A program made the position numbers and the translations under genes. This document shows, in pieces, positions 19,906-29,227 of a stretch of DNA of 64,000 nucleotides. Position 1 is the stretch's first letter. Every line of letters begins with the position of its first letter. The DNA is from an uncultured Fidelibacterota bacterium (GTDB lineage: Bacteria; Fidelibacterota; Marinisomatia; Marinisomatales; UBA1611): contig CAJWLO010000003.1 of assembly GCA_913043235.1 (NCBI GenBank), positions 20,170 to 84,169 of the forward strand, in the 5' to 3' direction. A model generated the notes under the pieces. That model did no database searches, had not been told where the DNA came from, and was given only the letters and a program-made list of their open reading frames with translations.

Positions 19906-20537
19906 ATAAAAAGATTTATGTTTGCTAGGATCCCGGTTTTATATAAATCTTTCTGCAATTGTTCAAACGACTGAAAATGGATCCCAATAAAACCTGTATT
20001 TTCAGCAGCAATAACATTTTCTCGCTGATCATCAATAAAGAGGCATCTTTCCGGTATAGAGTTTGCTCTGGATGCTGCAATTTTATAAATGGCTTTATCT
20101 GGCTTTCTTAGGCCAATATCAAAAGAATATATTTTACCATCAGCTAAATGCGGAAATTTAAATTTTTTATCAATTTCATCTTTAATATGACACGGATTAG
20201 TATTGGATAATAGCCAAACTGAATAATAGCCCTTTAACTTTTTTAAAATCTTCACACTATTCTTTTCCTTTCCCACTAAAAGTTTCCATGCTTCCCAGAA
20301 ACTTGATTCCTGGAGCGAGCAGGGCTGGGGCAGAGATTTTTTTACAGATAAAAACCATTCTTTATTCGACAGGTTCCCTTTTTCATATTCTTGGTGAACA
20401 TCCAAAGGAAATCGATTTTTTATTACATCCATGTGAATACCTGTGCAATTACTTAGATGTTTGAAAGTTTTTTCAGGATGAATATTGATTAAGACACCGC
20501 CAATATCAAAAAAGATAGTAGTAACTTGTTTATTCAT
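19902..20537 (-). CDS. HAD-superfamily hydrolase (YihX-like phosphatase)
   Basis: 211 residues with the four HAD motifs: FFDIGGVL (nucleophile Asp11; the second catalytic Asp of DxD is Gly, as in the YihX-type subgroup), LLSNTN, RKPDKAIY (Lys) and CLFIDDQRENV. A helical cap lies between motifs I and II. It is likely a small-molecule phosphatase, for example for sugar phosphates; substrate not predictable. It is coupled by an ATGA overlap to the protease-propeller gene, whose 5' end it shares. Confidence 0.85.
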   Translation of the reverse strand: MNKQVTTIFFDIGGVLINIHPEKTFKHLSNCTGIHMDVIKNRFPLDVHQEYEKGNLSNKEWFLSVKKSLPQPCSLQESSFWEAWKLLVGKEKNSVKILKKLKGYYSVWLLSNTNPCHIKDEIDKKFKFPHLADGKIYSFDIGLRKPDKAIYKIAASRANSIPERCLFIDDQRENVIAAENTGFIGIHFQSFEQLQKDLYKTGILANINLFI

Positions 20538-20540
20538 TCA

Positions 20541-21149
20541 TCACCATATAAATGGACCTTCCACCAATCTCCAGAAATATAATGAAACTACTGTACGATA
20601 AGGTTTCCACAATTGTGACCGCGCCTCCATATGAGCACTTTTAGGCAAATCTGACAACTTATAAAATTTCTGGTATCCTTTTTGAATTCCTAGATCAGTG
20701 GTAGGAAAGATATCTGGGCGGGCTAGGGTAAACATCAGGAACATTTGCGCAGTCCAAGGCCCCACGCCCTTCACAGAAGTTAACTGATCTAATATTTCAG
20801 AATTACTCATTGAACCTAGATTATCGTGATCTATGGTATCATCTAAAAATGCATTTGCTAAATTATGAATATAGGCGGCTTTAGAGTTTGATAATCCCAC
20901 TGAACGCAATGTTTGATGGTCTTTTTTAACCACATCATGTGGATCTGGAAGATTTGTTTGACCAAATAAATTATTAAAGCGATGGGCGATAGCCTGCGCT
21001 GCTTTACCGCTCAGTTGCTGATAAATGATCGAACGGACCAAATTCTGGAAATAATTCGTTTTTACTTCTAGATCTGGGATGTTAAATGCATCTAAAAGTG
21101 GTATCAGATCCGGGTCAGACTTTTTAAGCGCCTTGAGTGCTTTAGCCAT
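20541..21149 (-). CDS. DNA-3-methyladenine glycosylase (AlkA-like, HhH-GPD)
   Basis: Base-excision-repair glycosylase that removes alkylated purines. The helix-hairpin-helix is LTSVKGVGPWTAQMFLMF and the catalytic aspartate is in FPTTDLG. The N-terminal motif LVRSIIYQQLSGKAA is typical of the single-domain AlkA/MagIII-like group. The frame is open to 21203, but starting at the Met at 21149 gives AKALKALKKSDPDL, the usual family opening, and avoids a 44-nt overlap with the upstream methyltransferase gene. About 202 residues is normal for the short form. Confidence 0.88.
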   Translation of the reverse strand: MAKALKALKKSDPDLIPLLDAFNIPDLEVKTNYFQNLVRSIIYQQLSGKAAQAIAHRFNNLFGQTNLPDPHDVVKKDHQTLRSVGLSNSKAAYIHNLANAFLDDTIDHDNLGSMSNSEILDQLTSVKGVGPWTAQMFLMFTLARPDIFPTTDLGIQKGYQKFYKLSDLPKSAHMEARSQLWKPYRTVVSLYFWRLVEGPFIW

Positions 21150-21159
21150 TGAAAATCCG

Positions 21160-21903
21160 TTACGCTCGGGCACAGACATAGATTTGAAATCCACTTTCTT
21201 CATTCATAGGCGATCCATCATAGTTACCTATTTTTTCTTTTATTAATAAACCACTTTCCCCCAATAAAATATCCATTTCATGAGGATAATACATTTTCAT
21301 ACTGAAATTATATTTTTCCCTTAGAAGTTTTCTATTTTGTTCCAAACGCCAGGTTATTCTATTTACTTGGGTATATTGATCATAATGGTTCGTTTCCATT
21401 ATTCTACATTTCGATCCATTATATTGAAAAAACCCGGTTGCCGGGAAGTACTGATTTTTATCCCGATACAAAACGTTGGGATCTGGGGTGAAAACTGATA
21501 ATAAAAATATTCCATCTTTCGTCAAGTGGTCATAGACAGATTGGAGGCATTTCATCGCATCTTCATTGGTAAGTAAATGAAGGAAAGAATTAAACCCTAT
21601 AAAAACAAAGTTGAATTTTTTTGCTAATTTAAAATCCCGCATGTCTCCATGTAAAAACTGGACCTTGTCATCATATGTATTGTGTTTTTTTCTTGCAATG
21701 GATAAAAATTCCTGACTGGTATCAATCCCGGTGTACTCATACCCCAAATCAATAATCAATTGAGTTAGTCGTCCTGTACCGGCTGCTAATTCCAAAACTG
21801 GTCCATCAGCAATTTTAGCAATAGATATTAAAAGATTTTTATCCCATTCATATTTATTATGAATGGCATCATAGAGTTCCGGCTGTGTATAGATATCAAC
21901 CAT
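21160..21903 (-). CDS. class I SAM-dependent methyltransferase
   Basis: 247 residues. Motif I is VLELAAGTGRLTQL, with the acidic ribose-binding residue in YTGIDTS and a motif II-like LHGDMRDF. The C-terminus is beta-rich (RITWRLEQNRKLL), as in methyltransferases of the UbiE/SAM-dependent type with unknown small-molecule substrates. It sits between the M24 peptidase and the AlkA-like gene, with short gaps consistent with co-transcription. Substrate unknown. Confidence 0.85.
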   Translation of the reverse strand: MVDIYTQPELYDAIHNKYEWDKNLLISIAKIADGPVLELAAGTGRLTQLIIDLGYEYTGIDTSQEFLSIARKKHNTYDDKVQFLHGDMRDFKLAKKFNFVFIGFNSFLHLLTNEDAMKCLQSVYDHLTKDGIFLLSVFTPDPNVLYRDKNQYFPATGFFQYNGSKCRIMETNHYDQYTQVNRITWRLEQNRKLLREKYNFSMKMYYPHEMDILLGESGLLIKEKIGNYDGSPMNEESGFQIYVCARA

Positions 21904-21928
21904 TTTTACCCGGAACTACTTCTAAATT

Positions 21929-23011
21929 TCAGTTCAAGACAACCAAATCTTTGGTGGTTTTATTAAGAATTTCACAGCCATTTTCCTGGATAATCACATC
22001 ATCTTCAATGCGCACACCACCCCAGCCAGCGAGATAAATACCGGGTTCAACAGTCATAACATTATTAACTCTCAGTATTTCTTCACTCGTTGGACTGAAC
22101 CGCGGAGATGTATGAATCTCGAGCCCAAGTCCGTGTCCTGTACCATGGGTATAATAATCTCCATATCCCATTTCAGTTATATAATCGCGGGTTGCGGAAT
22201 CAACATCTTTACAAGGTGTACCGGCTTTTGCCGCATAACAGCCGCGCTGCTGAGCCTCTTTCACAATACCATATACTTCTTGATGTTTTTCAGTAGCTTC
22301 TCCTACAATCGGGGTGCGGGTCATATCAGCATGGTATCCAGCATATTTTGCGGCAGCATCAATCACTACAAAGTCCCCTTCTTTAAATTCCCGATCTGTA
22401 GGAATTGCATGGGGTAAGGCTCCATTGGGCCCTGCTGCTACAATAGGTGAGTACGCTTCGCCTTCCGCATATTCTCTATATTTGGAAACCATGAAATTTG
22501 CTACTTGTTTTTCAGTATATCCTGGCCGCAACATAGGAATAATTTCCTCATAAACTTTATCTGTAACTTCAACTGCGGTACGAATTGCTGCTAATTCTGA
22601 TGAATCTTTGACCGCTGCCAATACTTCCAATATCATGGACGTACCTTCCCATGTAGTTTCCGGAAATATTTCTATCATTTGACCATAAAGACTATAGCTA
22701 ACATGGTCACTTTCGAATGCAAGCTTTAATCCATCAGAATTCAATTTATTATTTTTTATAACATTTAAATGGCTGTCCATTTCAATAAAACGTTCAAATC
22801 CTTGTACTTGATTTTTGGATTGTTCAATATAACGTCCATCAGTAATAAAATATTGTCCCTCCGGCATGACTAAACAGGTAGCAGCAGAACCTGTAAATCC
22901 ACAGATATAACGAATATTGGTCAAGTTTGTGATTAATATTCCATCTAAGTCCTTTTGAGCTAAAACCTGCTTCAGATTTTCTTGGCGATTAGCATAAATA
23001 CTAGCACTCAT
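21929..23011 (-). CDS. M24-family aminopeptidase (Xaa-Pro aminopeptidase/dipeptidase)
   Basis: 360 residues with a creatinase-like N-domain (DGILITNLTNIRYICGF) and a pita-bread catalytic domain. Metal ligands are seen in VIDAAAKYAGYHADMTR (two Asp), HGTGHGLGLEIHTSPR (His) and VEPGIY plus VRIEDDVII (two Glu). It cleaves the N-terminal residue before proline in peptides; cytosolic. It lies in a minus-strand run with the TPR protein gene (6-nt gap). Confidence 0.93.
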   Translation of the reverse strand: MSASIYANRQENLKQVLAQKDLDGILITNLTNIRYICGFTGSAATCLVMPEGQYFITDGRYIEQSKNQVQGFERFIEMDSHLNVIKNNKLNSDGLKLAFESDHVSYSLYGQMIEIFPETTWEGTSMILEVLAAVKDSSELAAIRTAVEVTDKVYEEIIPMLRPGYTEKQVANFMVSKYREYAEGEAYSPIVAAGPNGALPHAIPTDREFKEGDFVVIDAAAKYAGYHADMTRTPIVGEATEKHQEVYGIVKEAQQRGCYAAKAGTPCKDVDSATRDYITEMGYGDYYTHGTGHGLGLEIHTSPRFSPTSEEILRVNNVMTVEPGIYLAGWGGVRIEDDVIIQENGCEILNKTTKDLVVLN

Positions 23012-23017
23012 CCTTAA

Positions 23018-23722
23018 TCAATCCTCCTGGATATTTTTTATTAGGGTTTTAATAGTTTTTCGTTCCTGATTAACCTTCTTTTTATTTTCACCTTTCTGTT
23101 CCAGAATATCCAGGACATCTAATGCCTGTTCGAATAGTCCCTGGTTCTTTAGCACAGCCACCAAAGTAAAGGTGGCCAAACGAGCACTTACATTTAATGG
23201 GCTAGATGATTTCTCCACCACATCAGATACGGATATCTTAGGTTTCTCCTTTTTTTGATCAGAAACTTTTATCGTTGGTTTTATAGCTGAACCTTTAGGA
23301 TCCAAGGAGTTTTGCAGTTTATCACCTTTGACTTTTTTTACAAAATCTGCTGCAGTACGGTTGTCCGGATCCAGTTTCAGAACATGTTGCCAACTTTTTA
23401 ACAGCTTGGACTGAGCCCGGCCCAGAACAGTTTGAATTTCACAAAGCAATTCTAAAGCTGCCAGATGGTTTTCATCATATAACATAACTTTTTCCAAAAC
23501 TTTTTCTGATTCTTTCAAATTACCTTCAGCTTTTTCCACCATAGCCAGAACAAAAAGACCAGCAACATCTTGTTCATGGTGTCTGAGACCTATTTCACAA
23601 ACCCTACGGGCGCGTTTCAAGTCATCTTGGTTCAAATAGATATCAGCTAGTACTGAAAACAAAATAGTATCAAAATGATCCGCAAAATAGAGCTCTAATT
23701 GAATCTGATTATTTAATTCCAT
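23018..23722 (-). CDS. TPR-repeat protein
   Basis: 234 residues, soluble and helical. Tetratricopeptide repeats fill about residues 10-125 (for example LADIYLNQDDLKRARRVCEIG and LELLCEIQTVLGRAQ). A lysine-rich linker follows, then one further helical hairpin near the C-terminus (KNQGLFEQALDVLDILEQKG). It is probably a protein-interaction scaffold. The start lies 1 nt from the stop of the upstream B12-binding gene, indicating one transcript. No enzymatic motif. Confidence 0.85.
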   Translation of the reverse strand: MELNNQIQLELYFADHFDTILFSVLADIYLNQDDLKRARRVCEIGLRHHEQDVAGLFVLAMVEKAEGNLKESEKVLEKVMLYDENHLAALELLCEIQTVLGRAQSKLLKSWQHVLKLDPDNRTAADFVKKVKGDKLQNSLDPKGSAIKPTIKVSDQKKEKPKISVSDVVEKSSSPLNVSARLATFTLVAVLKNQGLFEQALDVLDILEQKGENKKKVNQERKTIKTLIKNIQED

Positions 23723-23723
23723 T

Positions 23724-24128
23724 CTAACGGCGATTTATGTTGACCCAGTTTGTAATATAGTCAATTGTTTCTAAGACAGGAGTTCCAGGTCCAAATATTT
23801 TACCGACTCCTAATCTATTTAACTTTTCCATATCTTTTTGAGGAATAATGCCTCCACCAATAAGCAATACATCTTCCAAATTTTTTCCTTTCATTAAATC
23901 TAGTACTTTAGGAAATATTGTATTATGGGCATTATTCAAACTAGAAAGAGCAATGACATCCACATCTTCCTCTAAGGCTGCAGACACAATCATTTCGGGA
24001 GTCTGTCGCAGGCCCAAGTAGATTACTTCCATCCCCGCATCACGATATGCAGATGCCAAGATTTTGATCCCACGGTCATGACCATCCAAGCCGGGTTTCG
24101 CCATGATAATTCTAATTTTTCTTTCCAT
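23724..24128 (-). CDS. stand-alone cobalamin-binding domain (methylmalonyl-CoA mutase C-terminal type)
   Basis: 134 residues from the ATG at 24128 (a TTG lies 9 nt upstream). It carries the B12 lower-ligand motif DGHDRG near residue 15, preceded by [11 protein letters not shown], and the later SSLNNAH and IGGGIIP loops. This is the small (alpha-C) B12 domain of acyl-CoA mutases; the large catalytic subunit is not in the window. It should form an active mutase only with a partner encoded elsewhere. A lone B12-sensor role is an alternative. It diverges from the 24244 gene. Confidence 0.9.
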   Translation of the reverse strand: MERKIRIIMAKPGLDGHDRGIKILASAYRDAGMEVIYLGLRQTPEMIVSAALEEDVDVIALSSLNNAHNTIFPKVLDLMKGKNLEDVLLIGGGIIPQKDMEKLNRLGVGKIFGPGTPVLETIDYITNWVNINRR

Positions 24129-24243
24129 TGATTGCAAAAATTAAAGAGCATAATTATGACTTCATAATCAATAGTGTATTCTAGGTTTTTCAAGCAAATA
24201 TCTAAATTGCAAATTAGGACCACAACAGGGAGGATAATATATC

Positions 24244-24507
24244 TTGAATCAAAATCAAAAATTATTATGGGTGAATTACATTAAAGAATTTATTTTAAGT
24301 TTTATAGGTTTGGCCATTTTGGCCGGGTTGTTTTGGTACTATAAGTTTGAGTTGACCATTCGGTTATTATCCATATGGGTTTTTATTTTCAACGGTGTCT
24401 TAATGGGGTTCTGGATCTGGAAAAGTAATTCTAAATCGTGGGAAAAAGGAGTTGTCGTATTATATTTTATTCTGATGGAAATAATTATTTTATTGGGTGG
24501 GAGATAG
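24244..24507 (+). CDS. small membrane protein, unknown (TTG start)
   Basis: 87 residues with three hydrophobic helices (about 13-32, 36-54 and 66-84). The start is a TTG preceded by GGGAGGA at 24228-24234, a near-perfect ribosome-binding site, which decides the start. The next in-frame ATG would remove most of the protein. The end converges with dtd (3-nt gap). No family recognised. Confidence 0.6.
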   Translation: MNQNQKLLWVNYIKEFILSFIGLAILAGLFWYYKFELTIRLLSIWVFIFNGVLMGFWIWKSNSKSWEKGVVVLYFILMEIIILLGGR

Positions 24508-24510
24508 AGT

Positions 24511-24957
24511 TTACAATTCGTTTGTATCAAGAACAAAAGTAACTGGTCCATCATTTACCAGTTCCACATTCATCATAGCGCCAAATTTCCCCGATTCGAC
24601 AATAATGGAAGCTTTTTCCATTTTATCAATAAAATATTGATATAATTTTTCTCCTTTTTCTGGTGCCGCTGCAATTAAAAAACTAGGTCTACGACCTTTT
24701 TTTGTATTTCCACAAAGAGTGAATTGGCTGATAACCAAAGCAGAACCTTTTATATCTTTCAGGGAATAATTCATTTTTTGATTTTTGTCACTAAAAATTC
24801 TTAGATGCACTATTTTTTTAATTAATAGGTCTGCATCGATTTCACTATCGCTTTTTTTTATGCCTAGTAGTATGACAAGGCCTGTACCTATTTCACCCAC
24901 ATTATTGTTTTCTACTGATACTTTTCCTCGGGAACAACGTTGAATAACAGCAATCAT
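24511..24957 (-). CDS. dtd: D-aminoacyl-tRNA deacylase
   Basis: Hydrolyses D-aminoacyl-tRNAs (and Gly-tRNA(Ala)), protecting translation from D-amino acids. 148 residues with both signatures of the DTD fold: SQFTL with RPSF about 12 residues later, and NDGPVT near the C-terminus (the Gly-cisPro element). It starts in an ATGA overlap with the end of dnaE and is the last gene of the long minus-strand run. Confidence 0.95.
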   Translation of the reverse strand: MIAVIQRCSRGKVSVENNNVGEIGTGLVILLGIKKSDSEIDADLLIKKIVHLRIFSDKNQKMNYSLKDIKGSALVISQFTLCGNTKKGRRPSFLIAAAPEKGEKLYQYFIDKMEKASIIVESGKFGAMMNVELVNDGPVTFVLDTNEL

Positions 24958-27900
24958 TCTACCCAGATATTATCTTTCCCATATTTATATCGCAGACGTC
25001 GAATAAATTCCTTCTTTGTTGAAACCTTGATATTGTGAGCAAGAACTCTAATTGGTTTGAGGTTACCATTATTAGGCAAATGGAATACAAGATTACAGCG
25101 CCCGGGATAATTGCGTGCTATTTCCATTAAACTATCCACATCTTCCGGGCCAACAGTACCTGAATCAAGCTTTATATTAAGCTTTGCAGATAATTGGTCC
25201 CGAATCTTATCTACAGGAATAATTTCATCTGCCATTATTTTTAGATCTGAAAAATTTGTATTATCTGATGGCTTGCCTTTTACAAAAACAACATTGCCTT
25301 CCTCGATCATGTTTTCAGAGCGATCATAACAGTCACTGAATGCAATCACTTCAGCGTGCCCGCCTAAGCAATCCATATCAAAAAATGCCATAGGGCGATT
25401 GCGTTTATCGAATCGCTTATTGATACGTGCGATCATACCGCCAATAAGGACAATATCATTTTTTGATATTTGCTGCTCCTCGCCAAAATCTACAGATGTG
25501 AATTCTTCCAAGTCTTCCGCATGTTCTAATAATGGATGTCCTGAAACATATAAACCTAGTACATCTTTTTCATTATTTAGAGATTGTTGCTCATTCCATT
25601 CTGTAACACTGGGTAGTGATGGAATTCTGATCAGGTCATTTCCTTCATTTTCACTACTAAATATGTCTACTTGATCTTGGTTTTTATTGCTGTGCATTTT
25701 CTGTCCGTAGCGGACTGCATCATCTACTGCTCCAAATTGCTGTGCTCGATGCCCTTCCAGACTATCCATAGCACCGGACATGATCAAACTTTCCAGCACG
25801 CGTTTATTTACTTTTTGTTGATCCACTCGTTCACAAAGATCAAAAATTGATTTATAATTCCCAAATTCTTCCCTTTTTTCTATAATCGCATTTAGTGCTT
25901 TGGAGCCAACATTTTTTATAGCATTTAAACCGTACGAGATGGTCTGATTATTAACAGATCGGAAATCATCGAAGGAAACATTAATATCAGGCGGAGTAAC
26001 TTTAATGGCCAGTTTTTTACATTCATTGATCAAGATGACCACCCGATCAATTGACCCCATTTCACTGGTCAAATTAGCACTCATAAATTCTGCAGGGTAA
26101 TGGGTTTTAAGCCATGCTGTTTGATAAGCCACATAAGCATAAGCCGTTGAGTGGCTTTTGTTAAACCCATATTGAGCAAATTTTTCAATTAAAGAAAAAA
26201 TTTCTTCTGCCTTTTTCTTTCTGATCCCCTTTTTTTCTGCACCAGTAATAAATTTAACTGAAAGTTCTGCCATTAATGATTTTTTCTTTTTTCCCATAGC
26301 CCGACGCATAATATCTGCTTCAGCCAGAGAAAAACCAGCCACATCATGTGCAATCTGCATCACTTGCTCCTGATAGACAATAATACCGTATGTTTCTTGT
26401 AAGATAGGTTCTAATAAAGGATGGGGGTATGTTATTTTTTTTCTGCCATGTTTTCGAGAAATAAAATTATCAATATTTTCCATTGGGCCTGGCCGATAAA
26501 GAGCATTCATTGCGATCAAATCCTCAATCACGGTGGGCTTTAACTTTTTCAGAAATTCCCTCATACCGGATGACTCAAACTGGAAAACACCAATGGTCAT
26601 TCCTTTTGAAAACAATTCATATACCTTTTTATCCCCAAGTGAAATTTTTTCTATATTAATTGGGTTTTTTGTTTTTTCAATAAGTTTAACTGCTTTATCA
26701 ATCACAGTAAGGTTGCGCAGTCCCAAAAAATCCATCTTCAGCAAACCTAGATCTTCAAGGCCCTTCATATCATACTGACTAGTTACATCCCCTGTTGATG
26801 ATTTATAAAGTGGCACGTAATCCGTTAATTCTCCCGGAGAAATAACCACACCAGCAGCATGAGTGGACGCATGACGATTCATTCCTTCAAGAATTTTAGA
26901 ATGCTCAATCAGCTCTCTATACTCTCCATTGGCCATTTCTTTTAAATCAGCACTTTTGATCAGGGCTTGTTCTAGGGTAATATTTAACTCGTTGGGGATC
27001 GCTTTTGCAATTCGATCCACTTCACCAAAGGAATATCCCATTACCCGACCCACATCCCTGATTACCTGTCTGGCTTTCATTTTCCCAAAAGTAATAATCT
27101 GTGTTACAGAATTTTCACCATATTGTGTTTTAATATAATCGATTACTTCTCCGCGACGCTCTATACAAAAATCAATATCAATATCCGGCATACTGACACG
27201 ATCAGGATTTAAAAATCTCTCAAATAGCAAATTATGCTTTAATGGGTCTATATCAGTTATTCCTAATGAATAAGAAACAATGCTGCCGGCGGCAGAGCCA
27301 CGGCCAGGTCCTACTGGGATTGAATTTTCTTTCGCATATTTTACAAAGTCTGCTGTTATTAAAAAATATCCCGCAAAGCCCATACCCTCGATTACCTGAA
27401 GTTCCCTATCAATCCTTCTTTGTATATCAGGGCTGATTTCTCCATACAAATTTTCTGCCCCTGTCTGAGTCAAAATCTTCAGATATTGATCCGGGTGCTC
27501 TACCGGTGCATCATCGGGAATCGGAAAATTCGGTAGATGATATTCTCCCATAGGCAATTCCAAATCAATAGAGTCTGCAATCTTTCTTGTATTCTCAATT
27601 GCCTTTGGGTATTCCGTGAAAAGATTAAACATCTCATCTTGGGTTTTGAAATAAAATTCAGGCGTAGCATATTTCAACCGATTCACATCATCGCGTGTTT
27701 TTCCTGTACCTAGACAAATATGTATATCGTGCGCTTCTGAATGATTATGTTTTGCATAGTGGGCATCATTAGTACACACCAAAGGTAGATCCAGTTCTGA
27801 TGCCAGTTTCTTCATGTTAAGAATATTAGTTTTTTCTTCTGCAATACCGTGGTCTTGAATCTCTAGGTAATAACGATCAGGAAAAATTTCTGCAAACTCC

Positions 27901-28388
27901 AAAGCTGCCTGTTTTGCACCATCATAATCACCTTTTAGCATTTTCTCAGGTATCTCACCCTTTAAACAGGCAGACAAACAAATAAGTCCATCATTGTATT
28001 CTTTAAGCAGGGCCATATCAATTCTTGGGCGATAATAAAAACCTTCAAGGTAACCAAAAGTAACCAGTTTCATCAAATTTTTATATCCTGTGTAATTTTG
28101 AGCTAGAAGTACAAGATGGTTATTACCCCAGCCACCATCAACTTTGGATTTTTTATCAAACCTGCTACCAGTAGCAATATAGATTTCACAGCCTATTATG
28201 GGTTTGATTCCCGATTCTCTAGCCTGATTATAAAAGGGAATCACACTAAACATATTACCATGTTCAGTAAGAGCCACGGCATCCATATTTAGTTCATCAA
28301 TGGTGTTAACCAATTGATCTACACGTTGAGCACCGTCCAGTAAACTGTAATCGGAATGGTTATGTAGATGAACAAATTCAGAAGACAT
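24954..28388 (-). CDS. dnaE: DNA polymerase III alpha subunit
   Basis: Replicative polymerase of 1144 residues. It has the N-terminal PHP domain (FVHLHNHSDYSLLDG), the palm with the catalytic PDIDIDF and a third Asp nearby, fingers and the beta-clamp region, then an HhH and OB domain near the C-terminus (DIVLIGGMIARINKRFD). This is the DnaE1 type; no exonuclease domain is inserted. It overlaps ubiA-like by 1 nt (TAATG) and dtd by 4 nt, so it belongs to the long translation-coupled run. Confidence 0.97.
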   Translation of the reverse strand: MSSEFVHLHNHSDYSLLDGAQRVDQLVNTIDELNMDAVALTEHGNMFSVIPFYNQARESGIKPIIGCEIYIATGSRFDKKSKVDGGWGNNHLVLLAQNYTGYKNLMKLVTFGYLEGFYYRPRIDMALLKEYNDGLICLSACLKGEIPEKMLKGDYDGAKQAALEFAEIFPDRYYLEIQDHGIAEEKTNILNMKKLASELDLPLVCTNDAHYAKHNHSEAHDIHICLGTGKTRDDVNRLKYATPEFYFKTQDEMFNLFTEYPKAIENTRKIADSIDLELPMGEYHLPNFPIPDDAPVEHPDQYLKILTQTGAENLYGEISPDIQRRIDRELQVIEGMGFAGYFLITADFVKYAKENSIPVGPGRGSAAGSIVSYSLGITDIDPLKHNLLFERFLNPDRVSMPDIDIDFCIERRGEVIDYIKTQYGENSVTQIITFGKMKARQVIRDVGRVMGYSFGEVDRIAKAIPNELNITLEQALIKSADLKEMANGEYRELIEHSKILEGMNRHASTHAAGVVISPGELTDYVPLYKSSTGDVTSQYDMKGLEDLGLLKMDFLGLRNLTVIDKAVKLIEKTKNPINIEKISLGDKKVYELFSKGMTIGVFQFESSGMREFLKKLKPTVIEDLIAMNALYRPGPMENIDNFISRKHGRKKITYPHPLLEPILQETYGIIVYQEQVMQIAHDVAGFSLAEADIMRRAMGKKKKSLMAELSVKFITGAEKKGIRKKKAEEIFSLIEKFAQYGFNKSHSTAYAYVAYQTAWLKTHYPAEFMSANLTSEMGSIDRVVILINECKKLAIKVTPPDINVSFDDFRSVNNQTISYGLNAIKNVGSKALNAIIEKREEFGNYKSIFDLCERVDQQKVNKRVLESLIMSGAMDSLEGHRAQQFGAVDDAVRYGQKMHSNKNQDQVDIFSSENEGNDLIRIPSLPSVTEWNEQQSLNNEKDVLGLYVSGHPLLEHAEDLEEFTSVDFGEEQQISKNDIVLIGGMIARINKRFDKRNRPMAFFDMDCLGGHAEVIAFSDCYDRSENMIEEGNVVFVKGKPSDNTNFSDLKIMADEIIPVDKIRDQLSAKLNIKLDSGTVGPEDVDSLMEIARNYPGRCNLVFHLPNNGNLKPIRVLAHNIKVSTKKEFIRRLRYKYGKDNIWVE

Positions 28389-29227
28389 TATAAAGTCCCA
28401 ATATAAATTGCAATTAATCCGGCAATGGTGCTGAATTTTAATAGCCTAGCACTATGTTTAGCCGCCTTAACTCCAGGATTATTTACCAGAGAAACTACCA
28501 CTACACCCAATGGTATCTCAACGCCAAGAATCAATATAATTCCATATAAATAATTATAATATCCGGCAATAAATAAGATGAAAGCACCTAAACCAACACA
28601 GACGATAAGAAATATAGTGAGTTGGATTGTTTTATCAATTCCAACAGTGATAGGAAATGTATTTAGCCCTGCAGATTTATCTCCATTCATATCTGCAATA
28701 TCTTTAACTAGTTCACGAACCAGGGTGAGTCCAAAAGCCAACACAGTTGGAATCAACATAATTTCCATTTGGTTAAATGCTGCACCACAAAATAGAAAGG
28801 ACAATCCCAAAATAAAAGAAACGGTTATATTTCCGATCAGCGGTAAACCTTTAAAAATTTTGCTGTATAATACCATCAGTGGCAAAGCTATTATTATTCC
28901 AATCACTTTAGCATCTTGGGAAAGTGCTAGACACAACCAGCTTCCTGCAGAAAAAAGAATAATAGAAATAAAAAGAGCTGATTTTTTACTCACATTACCA
29001 GATGGAATTGGTCGCATTGGACAATTAATAAGGTCAATTTTGTAATCCACTACATCATTCAAAGCATTAGCAGCTCCTGTATAACATAAGACAACCATCA
29101 CCACTCGGAATACTGTTTCTATCTCAGTAAGTACATCCAATATTGCAGATGCGAGTACCATGGCCAACCCAGCTATGAAAACGTTTAGTGGACGGAGGAG
29201 TTTAATATGTCCCAATATCGAATTCAT
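28388..29227 (-). CDS. UbiA-family prenyltransferase, DGGGP-synthase-like
   Basis: 279 residues with about eight membrane helices. The two Mg-diphosphate motifs are NDVVDYKIDLIN with RPIPSG following, and DIADMNGDKSAG. The NDxxDxxxDxxNxPxRPIPSG form is the one usual in geranylgeranylglycerol-phosphate geranylgeranyltransferases (archaeal lipid enzymes with FCB-bacterial homologues) and homogentisate-type enzymes. Other UbiA members remain possible. It sits between prmC (4-nt overlap) and dnaE (1-nt overlap), with no lipid gene near it. Confidence 0.85.
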   Translation of the reverse strand: MNSILGHIKLLRPLNVFIAGLAMVLASAILDVLTEIETVFRVVMVVLCYTGAANALNDVVDYKIDLINCPMRPIPSGNVSKKSALFISIILFSAGSWLCLALSQDAKVIGIIIALPLMVLYSKIFKGLPLIGNITVSFILGLSFLFCGAAFNQMEIMLIPTVLAFGLTLVRELVKDIADMNGDKSAGLNTFPITVGIDKTIQLTIFLIVCVGLGAFILFIAGYYNYLYGIILILGVEIPLGVVVVSLVNNPGVKAAKHSARLLKFSTIAGLIAIYIGTL

